This document shows, in pieces, positions 28,634 to 40,006 of a stretch of DNA of 64,000 nt; positions within the stretch are counted from its first letter, which is position 1, and each line of letters starts with the position of its first letter. The translations under genes were made by a program, and so were the position numbers. Below the pieces are notes generated by a model. That model ran no database searches, was not told the DNA's origin, and worked only from the letters and a program-made list of their open reading frames with translations. Source of the DNA: Mycobacterium szulgai (GTDB lineage Bacteria > Actinomycetota > Actinomycetes > Mycobacteriales > Mycobacteriaceae); assembly GCF_002116635.1 (NCBI RefSeq), contig NZ_LQPW01000016.1:40817-104816 (forward strand), in the 5' to 3' direction.

Positions 28634-31455
28634 GTGGCAGGTAAGGCCCGCGTACACGAGTTGGCTAAGGAACTCGGTGTCACCAGCAAGGAAGTTCTCG
28701 CCCGGCTGAATGAACAGGGCGAATTCGTTAAATCGGCATCGTCGACGGTGGAGGCACCCGTCGCTCGCCGGCTTCGGGAATCGTTCGGTGGCGGCAAGCC
28801 CGCCGCCGGTCCGGCAGCCCAAAAGGGCGGCGCCGCTAAGGCGCCCGAGAGGGTGCCCGGCCCTGCTGCGGCCAAGGCGCCAAGTAAGTCGGTCGATGCA
28901 GCCCTAGAGTCGGCGATCGACAACGCGGTGGGCAATGGCGCACCGGCCGGCGCGCCCGCGAAGGCCGACTCCGGCAGGCCCACCACCGCCACTCCAGCCT
29001 CGGCGGCCTCCCAGGCCCCGGCGGCTGCTGCCCCAGCGCCCGCTCCCGGGGAGGCTCCGGCGCCGCCGGCCGGGCAGCCGCCCAGCCCGCAGGCCCCGCA
29101 CCCGGGAATGACGCCCGGTCCGCGGCCAGGCCCGGCGCCCAAGCCAGGGGTTCGCACCCCGCGCGTCGGCAACAACCCGTTCTCGTCGGCGCAGCCCGTC
29201 GACCGGCCCATCCCGCGTCCGCATCCGCAGGCGCCGCGTCCCGGCGGCCCCCGTCCTGGTGCACCTCGTCCGGGTGGTGCTTCGCCCGGCAGCATGCCGC
29301 CGCGTCCCGGCGGCGCGGCCGGCGGACCCCGTCCGCCTCGCACCGGCGCCCCCCGGCCCGGTGGCGCCCGGCCCGGCGGCGGTCCCGGTGGCGGCCGCAC
29401 CGATGGTGGCGGCGGTAACTACCGCGGCGGAGGCGGCGGCGTCGGTGCCGCACCCGGCGGCGGTGGCGGTTTCCGGGGCCGTCCCGGCGGCGGTGGTCCC
29501 GGCGGTGGCGGCGGTGGCCGTCCCGGCCAGCGCGGCGGTGCCGCCGGCGCGTTCGGTCGTCCCGGCGGCGCGCCCCGGCGCGGCCGTAAGTCCAAGCGGG
29601 CCAAACGCGCCGAGTACGAGAACATGCAGGCGCCGGTCGTCGGCGGCGTGCGATTGCCGCACGGCAACGGCGAGACGATCAGGCTGGCCCGCGGCGCGTC
29701 ACTGTCCGACTTCGCCGACAAGATCAACGCCAACCCGGCGGCGCTGGTGCAGGCTCTGTTCAACCTCGGCGAAATGGTGACGGCCACCCAGTCGGTGGGC
29801 GACGAGACGCTCGAGCTGCTGGGCAGCGAGATGAATTACGTCGTGCAGGTCGTCAGCCCCGAGGACGAGGACCGCGAGCTGCTCGAGTCGTTTGACCTGA
29901 CCTACGGCGAAGACACCGGCGACGAGTCCGAATTGCAGACCCGCCCGCCGGTGGTCACGGTTATGGGCCACGTCGACCATGGCAAGACCCGCTTGCTGGA
30001 CACCATCCGCAAGGCCAGCGTCCGCGAGGGCGAAGCCGGAGGCATCACCCAGCACATCGGTGCTTACCAGGTCAGCGTCGACCTCGACGGTGACGAGCGG
30101 CTGATTACCTTCATCGACACCCCCGGTCACGAGGCGTTCACCGCCATGCGCGCCCGTGGTGCCAAGGCCACCGACATCGCCATCCTGGTGGTCGCGGCCG
30201 ACGACGGCGTGATGCCCCAGACAGTGGAGGCCATCAACCACGCACAAGCCGCCGATGTGCCGATTGTGGTGGCGGTCAACAAGATCGACAAGGAAGGCGC
30301 CGACCCGGCCAAGATTCGCGGCCAGCTCACCGAATACGGTTTGGTGGCAGAGGATTTCGGTGGCGACACCATGTTCGTCGACATCTCGGCGAAGGTGGGC
30401 ACCAACATCGAGGCGCTGGAAGAAGCGGTGCTGCTGACCGCCGACGCCGCACTGGACCTGCGGGCCAACCCCGACATGGAGGCCCAGGGTGTGGCGATCG
30501 AGGCCCACCTGGACCGCGGTCGCGGCCCAGTGGCCACGGTGCTGATTCAGCGCGGCACGTTGCGGGTCGGCGACTCGGTGGTCGCCGGCGACGCCTACGG
30601 ACGTGTCCGCCGCATGGTCGACGAGCACGGCGAGGACGTCGAGGAGGCGTTGCCGTCGCGTCCGGTTCAGGTCATCGGGTTCACGTCGGTGCCCGGCGCC
30701 GGTGACAACTTCCTGGTTGTCGACGAAGACCGCATCGCCCGCCAGATCGCCGACCGGCGCAGCGCGCGCAAGCGCAACGCACTGGCCGCGCGCAGCCGCA
30801 AACGGATCAGCCTGGAGGACCTGGACTCGGCGCTGAAGGAAACCAGCCAGCTCAACCTGATCCTCAAGGGCGACAACGCCGGTACAGTCGAGGCGCTGGA
30901 AGAGGCCCTGATGGGAATCGAGGTCGACGACGAGGTGGCGCTGCGCGTCATCGACCGCGGTGTGGGTGGCATCACCGAAACCAACGTCAACCTGGCATCG
31001 GCGTCGGACGCCATCATCATTGGCTTCAACGTGCGTGCCGAGGGTAAGGCGACCGAGCTGGCCAACCGCGAAGGCGTCGAGATCCGCTACTACTCGGTCA
31101 TCTACCAGGCGATCGACGAGATCGAGAAGGCCCTGCGCGGCATGCTCAAGCCGATCTACGAGGAAAACCAGCTGGGCCGCGCCGAAATTCGGGCGCTGTT
31201 CCGGTCCTCGAAGGTGGGCAACATCGCCGGCTGCCTGATCACCTCCGGCGTGGTGCGCCGCAACGCCAAGGCCCGGCTGCTGCGGGACAACATCGTGGTC
31301 ACCGAGAACCTGACGATCAACTCGTTGCGGCGGGAGAAGGACGACGTGACCGAGGTCCGTGAGGGCTTCGAGTGCGGTATGACGCTGGGCTATTCCGACA
31401 TCAAGGAAGGCGACGTCATCGAGTCCTACGAGCTGGTGCAGAAAGAACGGAGCTG

Positions 31456-31456
<1 letters not shown>
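28634..31456 (+). CDS. infB: Translation initiation factor IF-2
   Basis: IF-2 is the GTPase that places fMet-tRNA on the 30S subunit and promotes 50S joining. This 940-residue protein starts with an IF2 N-terminal helix domain ([21 protein letters not shown]). Residues about 55-320 form a long Pro/Ala-, then Gly-rich linker of low complexity, common in actinobacterial IF-2. The G domain follows with GHVDHGKT at residue 444, DTPGHEAF near 495, and NKID near 550. Domains II, III and the fMet-tRNA-binding domain IV complete it. The start is GTG at 28634 after an AGGAG-type site. The stop overlaps the rbfA start. Confidence 0.96.
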
Positions 31457-32944
<1,488 letters not shown>

Positions 32945-32950
32945 GCAGTC

Positions 32951-34285
32951 TTGACCGACGCGGCCCGGCCCGCCGCCGGTGGCTGGCTGATCGCGAAGCT
33001 GGCCTTGCCCGCGCTTGGAGTGTTGGCCGCCGAGCCCCTCTACTTGTTGTTCGACACCGCCGTGGTCGGACGGCTGGGTGCGCTTTCACTGGCCGGTTTG
33101 GCCATCGGCAGCCTGGTGCTGGGCATGGCCAGTTCCCAGTCGACTTTTCTGTCCTATGCCACGACGTCGCGCGCGGCGCGGTACTACGGCGCCGGGAACC
33201 GGACGGCCGCGGTCAACGAAGGTGTGCAGGCGACCTGGTTGGCGCTGGCTTTGGGTGCATTGATCATCGCCGTGGTGCAGGTCGCCGCGGTGCCGCTGGC
33301 AAAAGTGGTCGCCGGGCCTGATTTCGGAGGCGGCGACATCGCCGCCGCGGCCCTGCCATGGCTGCGGATCGCGATCATGGGTGTTCCGGCGGTTCTCGTC
33401 TCGCTGGCCGGCAACGGCTGGATGCGTGGCGTGCAGGACACGGTGCGGCCGCTGCGTTATGTGGTTGCCGGCTTCGGGGTCTCGGCGCTGCTGTGCCCGC
33501 CGCTGGTGTACGGCTGGCTGGGCCTGCCGCGGATGGAATTGGCCGGTTCGGCGGTGGCCAATCTGGTCGGCCAGTGGCTGGCGGCGCTGCTGTTCGGGAG
33601 TGCATTGCTGGCCGAACAGGTGCCGCTGCGACCGGACCGAATTGCAATGCGCGCCCAGCTGGTGATGGCCCGAGACCTGTTCGTGCGGAGCCTGGCTTTC
33701 CAGGCGTGCTTCATCTCGGCTGCGGCGGTGGCCGCCCGGTTCGGCGCGGCGGCGCTGGCCGCCCACCAGGTGGTGCTGCAGGTGTGGGGGTTTCTCGCGC
33801 TGGTGCTCGATTCGCTGGCCATCGCGGCACAGTCGCTGGTCGGTGCCGCACTGGGGGCCGGCGATGCCGAGCACGCGAAGTCGGTGGCGTGGCGGGTGAC
33901 GGTGTTCTCCGCGCTGGCGGCCGCACTGTTGGCGGCGGTATTCGCCGCGGGCGCCCCGGTCATGCCCGCGCTGTTCACCGGCGATCGATCGGTGCTTGCC
34001 GCGATCGGCGTGCCATGGTGGTTCATGGTCGCCCAATTACCGCTCGCCGGAATTGTTTTCGCGCTGGACGGGGTCCTGCTGGGCGCGGGCGACGCGAAGT
34101 TCATGCGCACCGCGACCGTGGTGAGCGCCCTGGTGGGGTTTTTACCGCTGACCTGGTTGGCGCTGGCGTTCGGCTGGGGGCTCGCGGGCATCTGGTCAGG
34201 GTTGAGCACCTTCATTGGCCTGCGGCTGATCTTCGTCGGATGGCGGGCCTTATCCGGGCGCTGGGCGGTGACCGGGACGGCGTAG
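32951..34285 (+). CDS. dinF: MATE-family efflux protein DinF
   Basis: This 444-residue membrane protein has 12 hydrophobic segments in two similar halves, the multidrug and toxic compound extrusion fold. Typical segments are LPALGVLAAEPLYLLFDTAVVGRLG at the start, SFLSYATTS-type polar helix II, and LAAHQVVLQVWGF at the start of helix VII. Such transporters use Na+ or H+ gradients to export cationic or oxidised compounds. The start is TTG at 32951, 6 bp after nrnA, so it is in the same operon (Rv2836c). The substrate is unknown. Confidence 0.92.
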   Translation: MTDAARPAAGGWLIAKLALPALGVLAAEPLYLLFDTAVVGRLGALSLAGLAIGSLVLGMASSQSTFLSYATTSRAARYYGAGNRTAAVNEGVQATWLALALGALIIAVVQVAAVPLAKVVAGPDFGGGDIAAAALPWLRIAIMGVPAVLVSLAGNGWMRGVQDTVRPLRYVVAGFGVSALLCPPLVYGWLGLPRMELAGSAVANLVGQWLAALLFGSALLAEQVPLRPDRIAMRAQLVMARDLFVRSLAFQACFISAAAVAARFGAAALAAHQVVLQVWGFLALVLDSLAIAAQSLVGAALGAGDAEHAKSVAWRVTVFSALAAALLAAVFAAGAPVMPALFTGDRSVLAAIGVPWWFMVAQLPLAGIVFALDGVLLGAGDAKFMRTATVVSALVGFLPLTWLALAFGWGLAGIWSGLSTFIGLRLIFVGWRALSGRWAVTGTA

Positions 34286-34314
34286 AGCGCAGGCCCCAGA
34301 GCTACACTGCGCGC

Positions 34315-35223
34315 GTGACCACGACGCGCCGAATGCGGCAAAGGTCGCAGGGCAACGCCCTCAGAAGTGCGGCGCTGTTTGCCGTTCTGGTCGGACCCAA
34401 TGTGGCCTTGTTGGCGATGTTCGTCTACCGCCCGCTCGCCGACAACATCCGGCTGTCCTTCTTTGACTGGAACATCTCCGATCCCAGAGCAGAGTTCGTC
34501 GGGTTGTCCAACTATGTGGAGTGGTTCACCCGGTCCGACACCCGCCAAATCGTGCTCAATACCGCGCTGTTCACCGTGGCCGCGGTCATCGGCTCCATGG
34601 TGCTGGGTCTGGTTCTGGCGATGCTGCTCAATCAACCGCTGCGCGGCCGGAACCTGGTGCGCTCAACGGTATTCGCCCCGTTCGTGATCTCCGGTGCTGC
34701 GGTCGGACTGGCGGCCCAATTCGTCTTCGATCCGCACTTCGGTCTGGTTCAGGACCTGCTGCACCGCGTCGGCGCCGGCGTGCCCGACTTCTACCAGGAC
34801 GCGCATTGGGCGCTGTTCATGGTGACCGTCACCTATATATGGAAAAACCTCGGCTACACCTTCGTCATCTATCTGGCGGCGTTACAAGGGGTGCGCCGGG
34901 ACTTGTTGGAGGCGGCCGAAATTGACGGGGCAGGACGGTGGGTGACCTTCCGTAGCGTGCTACTGCCCCAGCTGCGCCCCACCACGTTCTTCCTGTCCAT
35001 CACCGTGCTGATCAACTCGTTGCAGGTGTTCGACATCATCAACGTGATGACCCGCGGCGGGCCCGAGGGCACCGGCACCACAACGATGGTCTACCAGGTG
35101 TATCTGGAGACGTTCCGAAATTTCCGGGCCGGCTACGGCGCCACCGTCGCCACGATCATGTTCCTGGTGCTGCTGGCTATCACGTATTACCAAGTGCGGG
35201 TGATGGATCGGGGGCAGCAATGA
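34315..35223 (+). CDS. ugpA: ABC transporter permease UgpA (glycerophosphodiester uptake)
   Basis: UgpA is one of two membrane subunits of an importer that in M. tuberculosis takes up glycerophosphocholine through UgpB. This 302-residue protein has six hydrophobic segments and the EAA loop LLEAAEIDGAGRWVTFRSVLLP near residues 198-219, where the ATPase docks. The GTG at 34315 gives VTTTRRMRQRSQGN, the M. tuberculosis-like N-terminus; the longer open frame upstream lies inside dinF and is not used. It overlaps ugpE by four bases (ATGA). The ATPase gene ugpC, expected after ugpB, is absent here. Confidence 0.93.
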   Translation: MTTTRRMRQRSQGNALRSAALFAVLVGPNVALLAMFVYRPLADNIRLSFFDWNISDPRAEFVGLSNYVEWFTRSDTRQIVLNTALFTVAAVIGSMVLGLVLAMLLNQPLRGRNLVRSTVFAPFVISGAAVGLAAQFVFDPHFGLVQDLLHRVGAGVPDFYQDAHWALFMVTVTYIWKNLGYTFVIYLAALQGVRRDLLEAAEIDGAGRWVTFRSVLLPQLRPTTFFLSITVLINSLQVFDIINVMTRGGPEGTGTTTMVYQVYLETFRNFRAGYGATVATIMFLVLLAITYYQVRVMDRGQQ

Positions 35224-36050
35224 AGGCGGATCCTCGCATTGCCAGGCTGCTCGGCTACCTGGCAATGCTGCTGGTTGTCTTAGTCATTGCCGCGCCACTG
35301 CTCTTCGTGTTCTTCACGTCGTTCAAGGATCAGCCCGACATCTACTCGCAGCCGACCACCTGGTGGCCGCCGCGCTGGCATCCGCAGAACTACCGGACCG
35401 CCACCGAGCAGATTCCGTTCTGGACGTTCCTGCGCAACTCGGTGATCATCACGTCGGCGCTGGCCGCAGTCAAGTTCACGCTCGGTGTGCTCAGTGCGTT
35501 CGGCTTGGTGTTCGTCGAGTTTCCGGGCAAGACCGCGGTGTTCTTGTTGATCATCGCCGCGCTGATGGTGCCCAATCAGATCACCGTGATATCCAACTAC
35601 GCCCTGATCTCACAACTGGGTCTGCGCAACACTTTTCCAGGCATCATCCTGCCCTTGGCCGGCGTGGCGTTCGGAACGTTCTTGATGCGCAACCACTTTC
35701 TGTCGCTGCCGGCGGAGATCATCGAAGCGGCCCGGATGGACGGTGCTCGCTGGTGGGAGCTGCTGCTGCGGGTCGTGTTGCCGATGTCGGGGCCCACGAT
35801 GGTGGCCTTCGGCGTCATCACGATCGTCAATGAATGGAACGAGTACCTGTGGCCGTTCTTGATGTCCGACGACGAATCGGTGGCGCCGCTCCCGGTGGGC
35901 CTGACCTTCTTGCAGCAGGCCGAGGGCGTGACGAACTGGGGTCCGGTGATGGCGGTCACCCTGCTCGCCATGCTGCCGATCCTGCTGATTTTCATTGTCC
36001 TGCAACGTCAGATGATCAAGGGCCTCACGTCCGGCGCGGTCAAAGGTTAG
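35220..36050 (+). CDS. ugpE: ABC transporter permease UgpE
   Basis: This is the second permease of the glycerophosphodiester importer, 276 residues with six hydrophobic segments. The EAA loop is IIEAARMDGARWWELLLRVVLP near residues 171-192. The periplasmic loop DIYSQPTTWWPPRWHPQNY near residue 40 is typical of the MalG-type half. Translation is coupled to ugpA by an ATGA overlap, and ugpB starts 4 bp after its stop. Corresponds to Rv2834c. Confidence 0.94.
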   Translation: MKADPRIARLLGYLAMLLVVLVIAAPLLFVFFTSFKDQPDIYSQPTTWWPPRWHPQNYRTATEQIPFWTFLRNSVIITSALAAVKFTLGVLSAFGLVFVEFPGKTAVFLLIIAALMVPNQITVISNYALISQLGLRNTFPGIILPLAGVAFGTFLMRNHFLSLPAEIIEAARMDGARWWELLLRVVLPMSGPTMVAFGVITIVNEWNEYLWPFLMSDDESVAPLPVGLTFLQQAEGVTNWGPVMAVTLLAMLPILLIFIVLQRQMIKGLTSGAVKG

Positions 36051-36054
36051 CGGC

Positions 36055-37359
36055 ATGGATGCATTGAGCCGCCGCGGATTGCTGTGTTTGTCAGCCCTGG
36101 CTACCGCCGGCTGCGCCGGCATGGGCGGCACGACTGTGAAGTCGGGGAATGGGCCGATTGCATTCTGGTCCAACCATCCTGGCCAATCGACGGCGGTGGA
36201 AAAGGAACTCATCGGCCGGTTCGAGCACGAATTCCCCGGCTTGTCGGTCAAGCTGATCAACGCCGGCAAGGACTACGCCGAGGTGGCCTACAAGTTCAAT
36301 GCGGCATTGATCGGCAGTGATGTGCCCGATGTTGTTGTGCTATCCGATGTTTGGTGGTTTCATTTCGCCCTCAACGGCGTCATCGCGCCGCTTGACGAAA
36401 TGTTCGGCCCGGCCGGGGTGGATCCGTCCGACTACGTCGACTCGATGCTGGGCGACTACCTCTTCGATGGCCGGCACTACGCGCTGCCGTATGCGCGCTC
36501 GACTCCGTTGTTCTACTACAACAAGGAGCTGTGGTCCCACGTCGGACTGCCCGACCGGGGACCCAACTCCTGGCAGGAGTTCGACCAGTGGGGTCCAGAG
36601 TTGCAGCGCGCCGCCGGCTCCGGAAAATGGGCACACGGCTGGGGCAATGCCGAAGTCCTTCCCTGGACTTACCAGGGGCCGGACTGGACGTTCGGCGGCG
36701 CATACTCGCGACAATGGAACCTGACATTCACCGATGCGGCCACCGTCGCGGCCGGTGAGTTCCTACGAGACTCCATTCACAGTAAGCGTTATGCCGCGAT
36801 CGCCATCGATGTCGCCAATCAATTCGCCACCGGCATCCTGGCTTCGACGATGTCCACCACCGGTGATCTGGCCGGTGTGACCCGAACGGCCAGATTCGAT
36901 TTCGGCGTCGCGCCGTTGCCCACCGGACCCGGTGGGACTCCGGGCTGTCCGACGGGTGGGTCGGGGCTGGCGATCCCGGCCAAGCTCTCGCCGGAGCGAA
37001 AGCTGAACGCGCTCAAGTTCATCGCGTTCCTCACCAACCCGGCCAACACCGCTTACTTCGGCCAGCACACCGGGTATCTGGCGGTGCGGAAATCGGCGGT
37101 CAATGATCCCAGCGAAAAGAAGTACCTAGCCGAAAATCCGCGCGCCCGAGTGGCGCTCGACCAGCTACCGCATACCCGGTCGCAGGACTACGCGCGGGTC
37201 TTCCTACCCGGTGGCGACCGCATCATCGGCGCCGGCCTGGAATCCATCGGACTCAAGGGAGCCGACGTGACGAAGACGTTCACCAGTATCCAAAAGCAGC
37301 TGAAGGTCGTCTTCGATCGCCAGATCGTGCGGAAACTCCCGGGTCTGCGCCACGGTTAG
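36055..37359 (+). CDS. ugpB: Glycerophosphodiester-binding lipoprotein UgpB
   Basis: UgpB is the substrate-binding component, anchored outside the membrane. The N-terminus SRRGLLCLSALATAGCAG combines a twin-Arg signal with a lipobox (ATAGC, Cys19), in line with Tat export of the M. tuberculosis protein. The mature part is a family 1 binding protein with IAFWSNHPGQS, the YARSTPLFYYNKELW hinge segment near residue 145, and GGSGLAIPAKLSPERK near 300. It is 434 residues, as expected for Rv2833c. In M. tuberculosis ugpC follows; here the next gene is a convergent adenylate cyclase 20 bp away, so the operon ends with ugpB. Confidence 0.94.
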   Translation: MDALSRRGLLCLSALATAGCAGMGGTTVKSGNGPIAFWSNHPGQSTAVEKELIGRFEHEFPGLSVKLINAGKDYAEVAYKFNAALIGSDVPDVVVLSDVWWFHFALNGVIAPLDEMFGPAGVDPSDYVDSMLGDYLFDGRHYALPYARSTPLFYYNKELWSHVGLPDRGPNSWQEFDQWGPELQRAAGSGKWAHGWGNAEVLPWTYQGPDWTFGGAYSRQWNLTFTDAATVAAGEFLRDSIHSKRYAAIAIDVANQFATGILASTMSTTGDLAGVTRTARFDFGVAPLPTGPGGTPGCPTGGSGLAIPAKLSPERKLNALKFIAFLTNPANTAYFGQHTGYLAVRKSAVNDPSEKKYLAENPRARVALDQLPHTRSQDYARVFLPGGDRIIGAGLESIGLKGADVTKTFTSIQKQLKVVFDRQIVRKLPGLRHG

Positions 37360-37379
37360 CGTGGTTGCCGGCTGGCCGG

Positions 37380-38738
37380 TCAGATGTCGACCCTGTCGCG
37401 TTGCCCCACGGATCGCTGGGACGCGGCATGGGATTTATTGCGGCCGATCAGGTACCAGGTGCGCATGACGCCTTTTCCCTTGATGTCGACTTCGCCGCGC
37501 TCTTGCAGAGTGAAGTCGTCCTTGAGGCGTTCGTATATCGCCTGCGGCACCTGGATCCGGCCAACCGAACCGGTCGATTCCATCCGCGACGCGAGGTTTA
37601 CTACGTCGCCCCATACGTCGTAGAAAAAGCGGCGAGAACCCACGACACCGGCAACCACCGGGCCAGCGGCAAAGCCGATCCGAATTTGGACCGGTTGATC
37701 CTGCGCGTCTTTCAAGGTAGCCGCGGTTTCGGCTAGATCGAGAGCAAAGTCGGCCAGCGCGTGGATGTGGTCCGGCGTTGCGTCCGGAACGCCGCTGACG
37801 ACCATATAAGAGTCACCGGTGACTTTAATCTTTTCCATGCCGTGCTTCTCGGCCAGCTCGTCGAATGCATTGTATTGGCGGTCCAACAATTGCACGAGGT
37901 CGGGAGCGGGGGTATGACTGGCGAACTTGGTGAATCCCGCAATGTCGGCGAACAGAACCCCAGCGTCGTCGTATCTATCGGCGATCACCTTTTGTCCGGG
38001 CTGTTTGAGGCGATCGGCGATGCTGACGGGCAAGATGTTTGCCAGCAACGCCTCCGAGCGTGCGTACTCCGCTTCTAAAGCGGCCTCGGCGCGAGCGGTG
38101 TCTCTTAGCGTGAACCATATCGTCGCGACCACAATCCCGCACGCCGAAACCGTCGTGAGAATAAACGCCACCGAAACTACCCAAGCCGGCTCCAGTCCCG
38201 TATTGCGCGGGACGGAGAACTCCAAAATGATGACCAAGCACGCGGCCACGCCGGCGAGTACGGCAGCTAATTTGATGTGCTCAATCCCTAGCAGCACCAC
38301 CAGCAGCGAGGCGGCTACCAGGTAGAAGAGCTCCGAACCCAAACCGGTGCCCACGTCCCAGCAGCTGGCGAAAATAGACGCATAGGCCGCTATTATCAGC
38401 GTAATGGGCGGAACTAATTCTCCGAAGCGCTGTAATGCCGGTACGATGAGAAAAATAAGCGAAGCGCTGATATTCACCCATTCAAGTTGCCAGGACCATG
38501 CGCCGATTACGAGCTGAACAATTATAAATCCGCCGCTGATGATTGCCGCTAATAGGGCGGTGATCCGCAGCGCTCGCTTACGCCGGGCTGCACTTTCAGC
38601 GTAATGCTGCCGGCGAACACCGCTTCCGGCCTGCACGACTGCTCTACAGTCGCTCGGACAGCGCGGCGTGCAGTCGCCGCCGCATCGACAATCGTCGGGG
38701 CAGCCCCCCGACGGGCTAATGCATTTCCCCTCCGCCAT
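37380..38738 (-). CDS. Membrane-anchored class III adenylate cyclase with Cys-rich N-terminus
   Basis: This 452-residue protein has three parts. Residues 1-35 hold seven cysteines (C6, C13, C17, C19, C23, C27, C31) in a near-regular pattern. Residues about 55-215 have six hydrophobic segments. Residues about 245-435 are a class III cyclase domain very like Rv1625c. Catalytic residues are present: metal Asp in LFADIAGFT and GDSYMV, substrate Lys in EKIKVTGD, adenine Asp in FYDVWGD, and the Asn and Arg in VNLASRMES. It should make cAMP. The ATG at 38738 is preferred; an in-frame TTG two codons earlier is possible. It lies where ugpC should be and has more AT than the core genes. Confidence 0.88.
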   Translation of the reverse strand: MAEGKCISPSGGCPDDCRCGGDCTPRCPSDCRAVVQAGSGVRRQHYAESAARRKRALRITALLAAIISGGFIIVQLVIGAWSWQLEWVNISASLIFLIVPALQRFGELVPPITLIIAAYASIFASCWDVGTGLGSELFYLVAASLLVVLLGIEHIKLAAVLAGVAACLVIILEFSVPRNTGLEPAWVVSVAFILTTVSACGIVVATIWFTLRDTARAEAALEAEYARSEALLANILPVSIADRLKQPGQKVIADRYDDAGVLFADIAGFTKFASHTPAPDLVQLLDRQYNAFDELAEKHGMEKIKVTGDSYMVVSGVPDATPDHIHALADFALDLAETAATLKDAQDQPVQIRIGFAAGPVVAGVVGSRRFFYDVWGDVVNLASRMESTGSVGRIQVPQAIYERLKDDFTLQERGEVDIKGKGVMRTWYLIGRNKSHAASQRSVGQRDRVDI

Positions 38739-38821
38739 GAGCAAAGCCTAGCCGCTGGCTAGCGCCCATTTGAGCGATTGAAGATCGCCTATCCGCGCGC
38801 AATTGTCATATCGGTTATCGG

Positions 38822-39994
38822 CTATCCGCCGATGGGGCAGCGGGGCATCACGGTGGGGCGTATATCGAACCGAGGCGTCGCTCCGGTTGTCTCACTCTCG
38901 CCTCGCCTGCCTGAGGCTGCCAGCGGAGGAGCAAGCAGGGCAGGGGCCCCCTGACCTGCTCCCGCCTCGTAGGGCCGCCCCGCCAGGAACGGCTTAAGTC
39001 CTAACGACGGCGCGGCGCCCGGGTGGCTGGCAGTAGCCCAACTAGGCGGGACGGACAACGCGCCGATCGTGCCGGACGCACCGACTGAGGCGACTGGAGC
39101 CGAGGCCCCGGCCGCAAAGCTGGTCGAGGCTGCGGGGCTCGTCGCCGCGGCAATCCCATTGGCGGCGGCTGCCTCGAGCCCACTGACTCCCTTGTCAATT
39201 GTCGTGGCCGTGTTGCCCGTCGACTTTATGACCGACGACAACGACGACATGGTCGACATGATCGAACTCAAACCGTACAGCGGTATGACCATCGGTGACA
39301 TCAGCGATGCCAACGAGGTCAACCACGACAGATACGACGGCGGCGAAGACGCCGGCGATGCGAGCTGTTGCAACGCGCCGGGTAGGGCGGCAGTCAGTTC
39401 GGTCAGGGCGGCGTAGTTGTTCGCTGCGGCTTGCTGGGCGGTTGACAGTTGGCCGGCTGAACTGCCGAGATTTGTGTTCGCCGGTGGAGATCTGAAGGAC
39501 GACAACCTCGCCGCGGCTCCCGAGTTGCCGGCATAGCAATACATCGCGTCCACATCCTGCGTCCACATTCGGTCGTACACGGCTTCCGCGGTGGCAATGG
39601 CGGGGCTGTTTTGCCCGAATGTATTCGACTCGATGAGAGACATCACCAGACTGCGGTTGGCACTGATCAATGACGGTGGCACTGTCATCGCGAGCGCCGT
39701 GTCGAACGCCGCCGCGGCCGCCCGAGCCTGGCATGCGGTCTGCTGTGCCACGTCGGCGGTGGTCATGAGCCACACCGCATAGGGTTCGGCCGCCAACGCC
39801 ATTGCCGTCGCTGCCGGTCCTAGCCACGGTCCGCTGATCAGCTGTGTGATCACCGAAGAGTAGGCAGTCGACGACGAATACAGCTGCTCACCAAGTCGGT
39901 CCCATGTTGCCGCGACGGTCAGCATCGGCTGCGCGCCGGGACCGGTGTACATCCTCGCCGAAATGACTTCCGGCGGCAATAGCGCGAAATCCAT
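38822..39994 (-). CDS. PPE family protein, PPE-SVP subgroup
   Basis: This 390-residue protein starts [20 protein letters not shown], the PPE domain signature (residues 1-175), with the WxG turn in SGPWLGPAATAM. The C-terminal part has the GxxSVPxxW motif (GALSVPPSW near residue 325) that defines PPE-SVP, and ends in IRPTVMPRCPIGG, a common PPE tail. Such proteins are exported by ESX-5 and reach the outer envelope. There is no PE gene next to it. It shares its strand with the MFS transporter 12 bp upstream (40007) and the cyclase downstream, so the three may be one transcription unit. Confidence 0.93.
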   Translation of the reverse strand: MDFALLPPEVISARMYTGPGAQPMLTVAATWDRLGEQLYSSSTAYSSVITQLISGPWLGPAATAMALAAEPYAVWLMTTADVAQQTACQARAAAAAFDTALAMTVPPSLISANRSLVMSLIESNTFGQNSPAIATAEAVYDRMWTQDVDAMYCYAGNSGAAARLSSFRSPPANTNLGSSAGQLSTAQQAAANNYAALTELTAALPGALQQLASPASSPPSYLSWLTSLASLMSPMVIPLYGLSSIMSTMSSLSSVIKSTGNTATTIDKGVSGLEAAAANGIAAATSPAASTSFAAGASAPVASVGASGTIGALSVPPSWATASHPGAAPSLGLKPFLAGRPYEAGAGQGAPALLAPPLAASGRRGESETTGATPRFDIRPTVMPRCPIGG

Positions 39995-40006
39995 TGCAGA
40001 GGCCGA

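Noticed and set aside
33358..34314. Upstream extension of the ugpA frame by 319 codons
   Set aside because: It lies inside dinF; the GTG at 34315 gives the family N-terminus and expected length.
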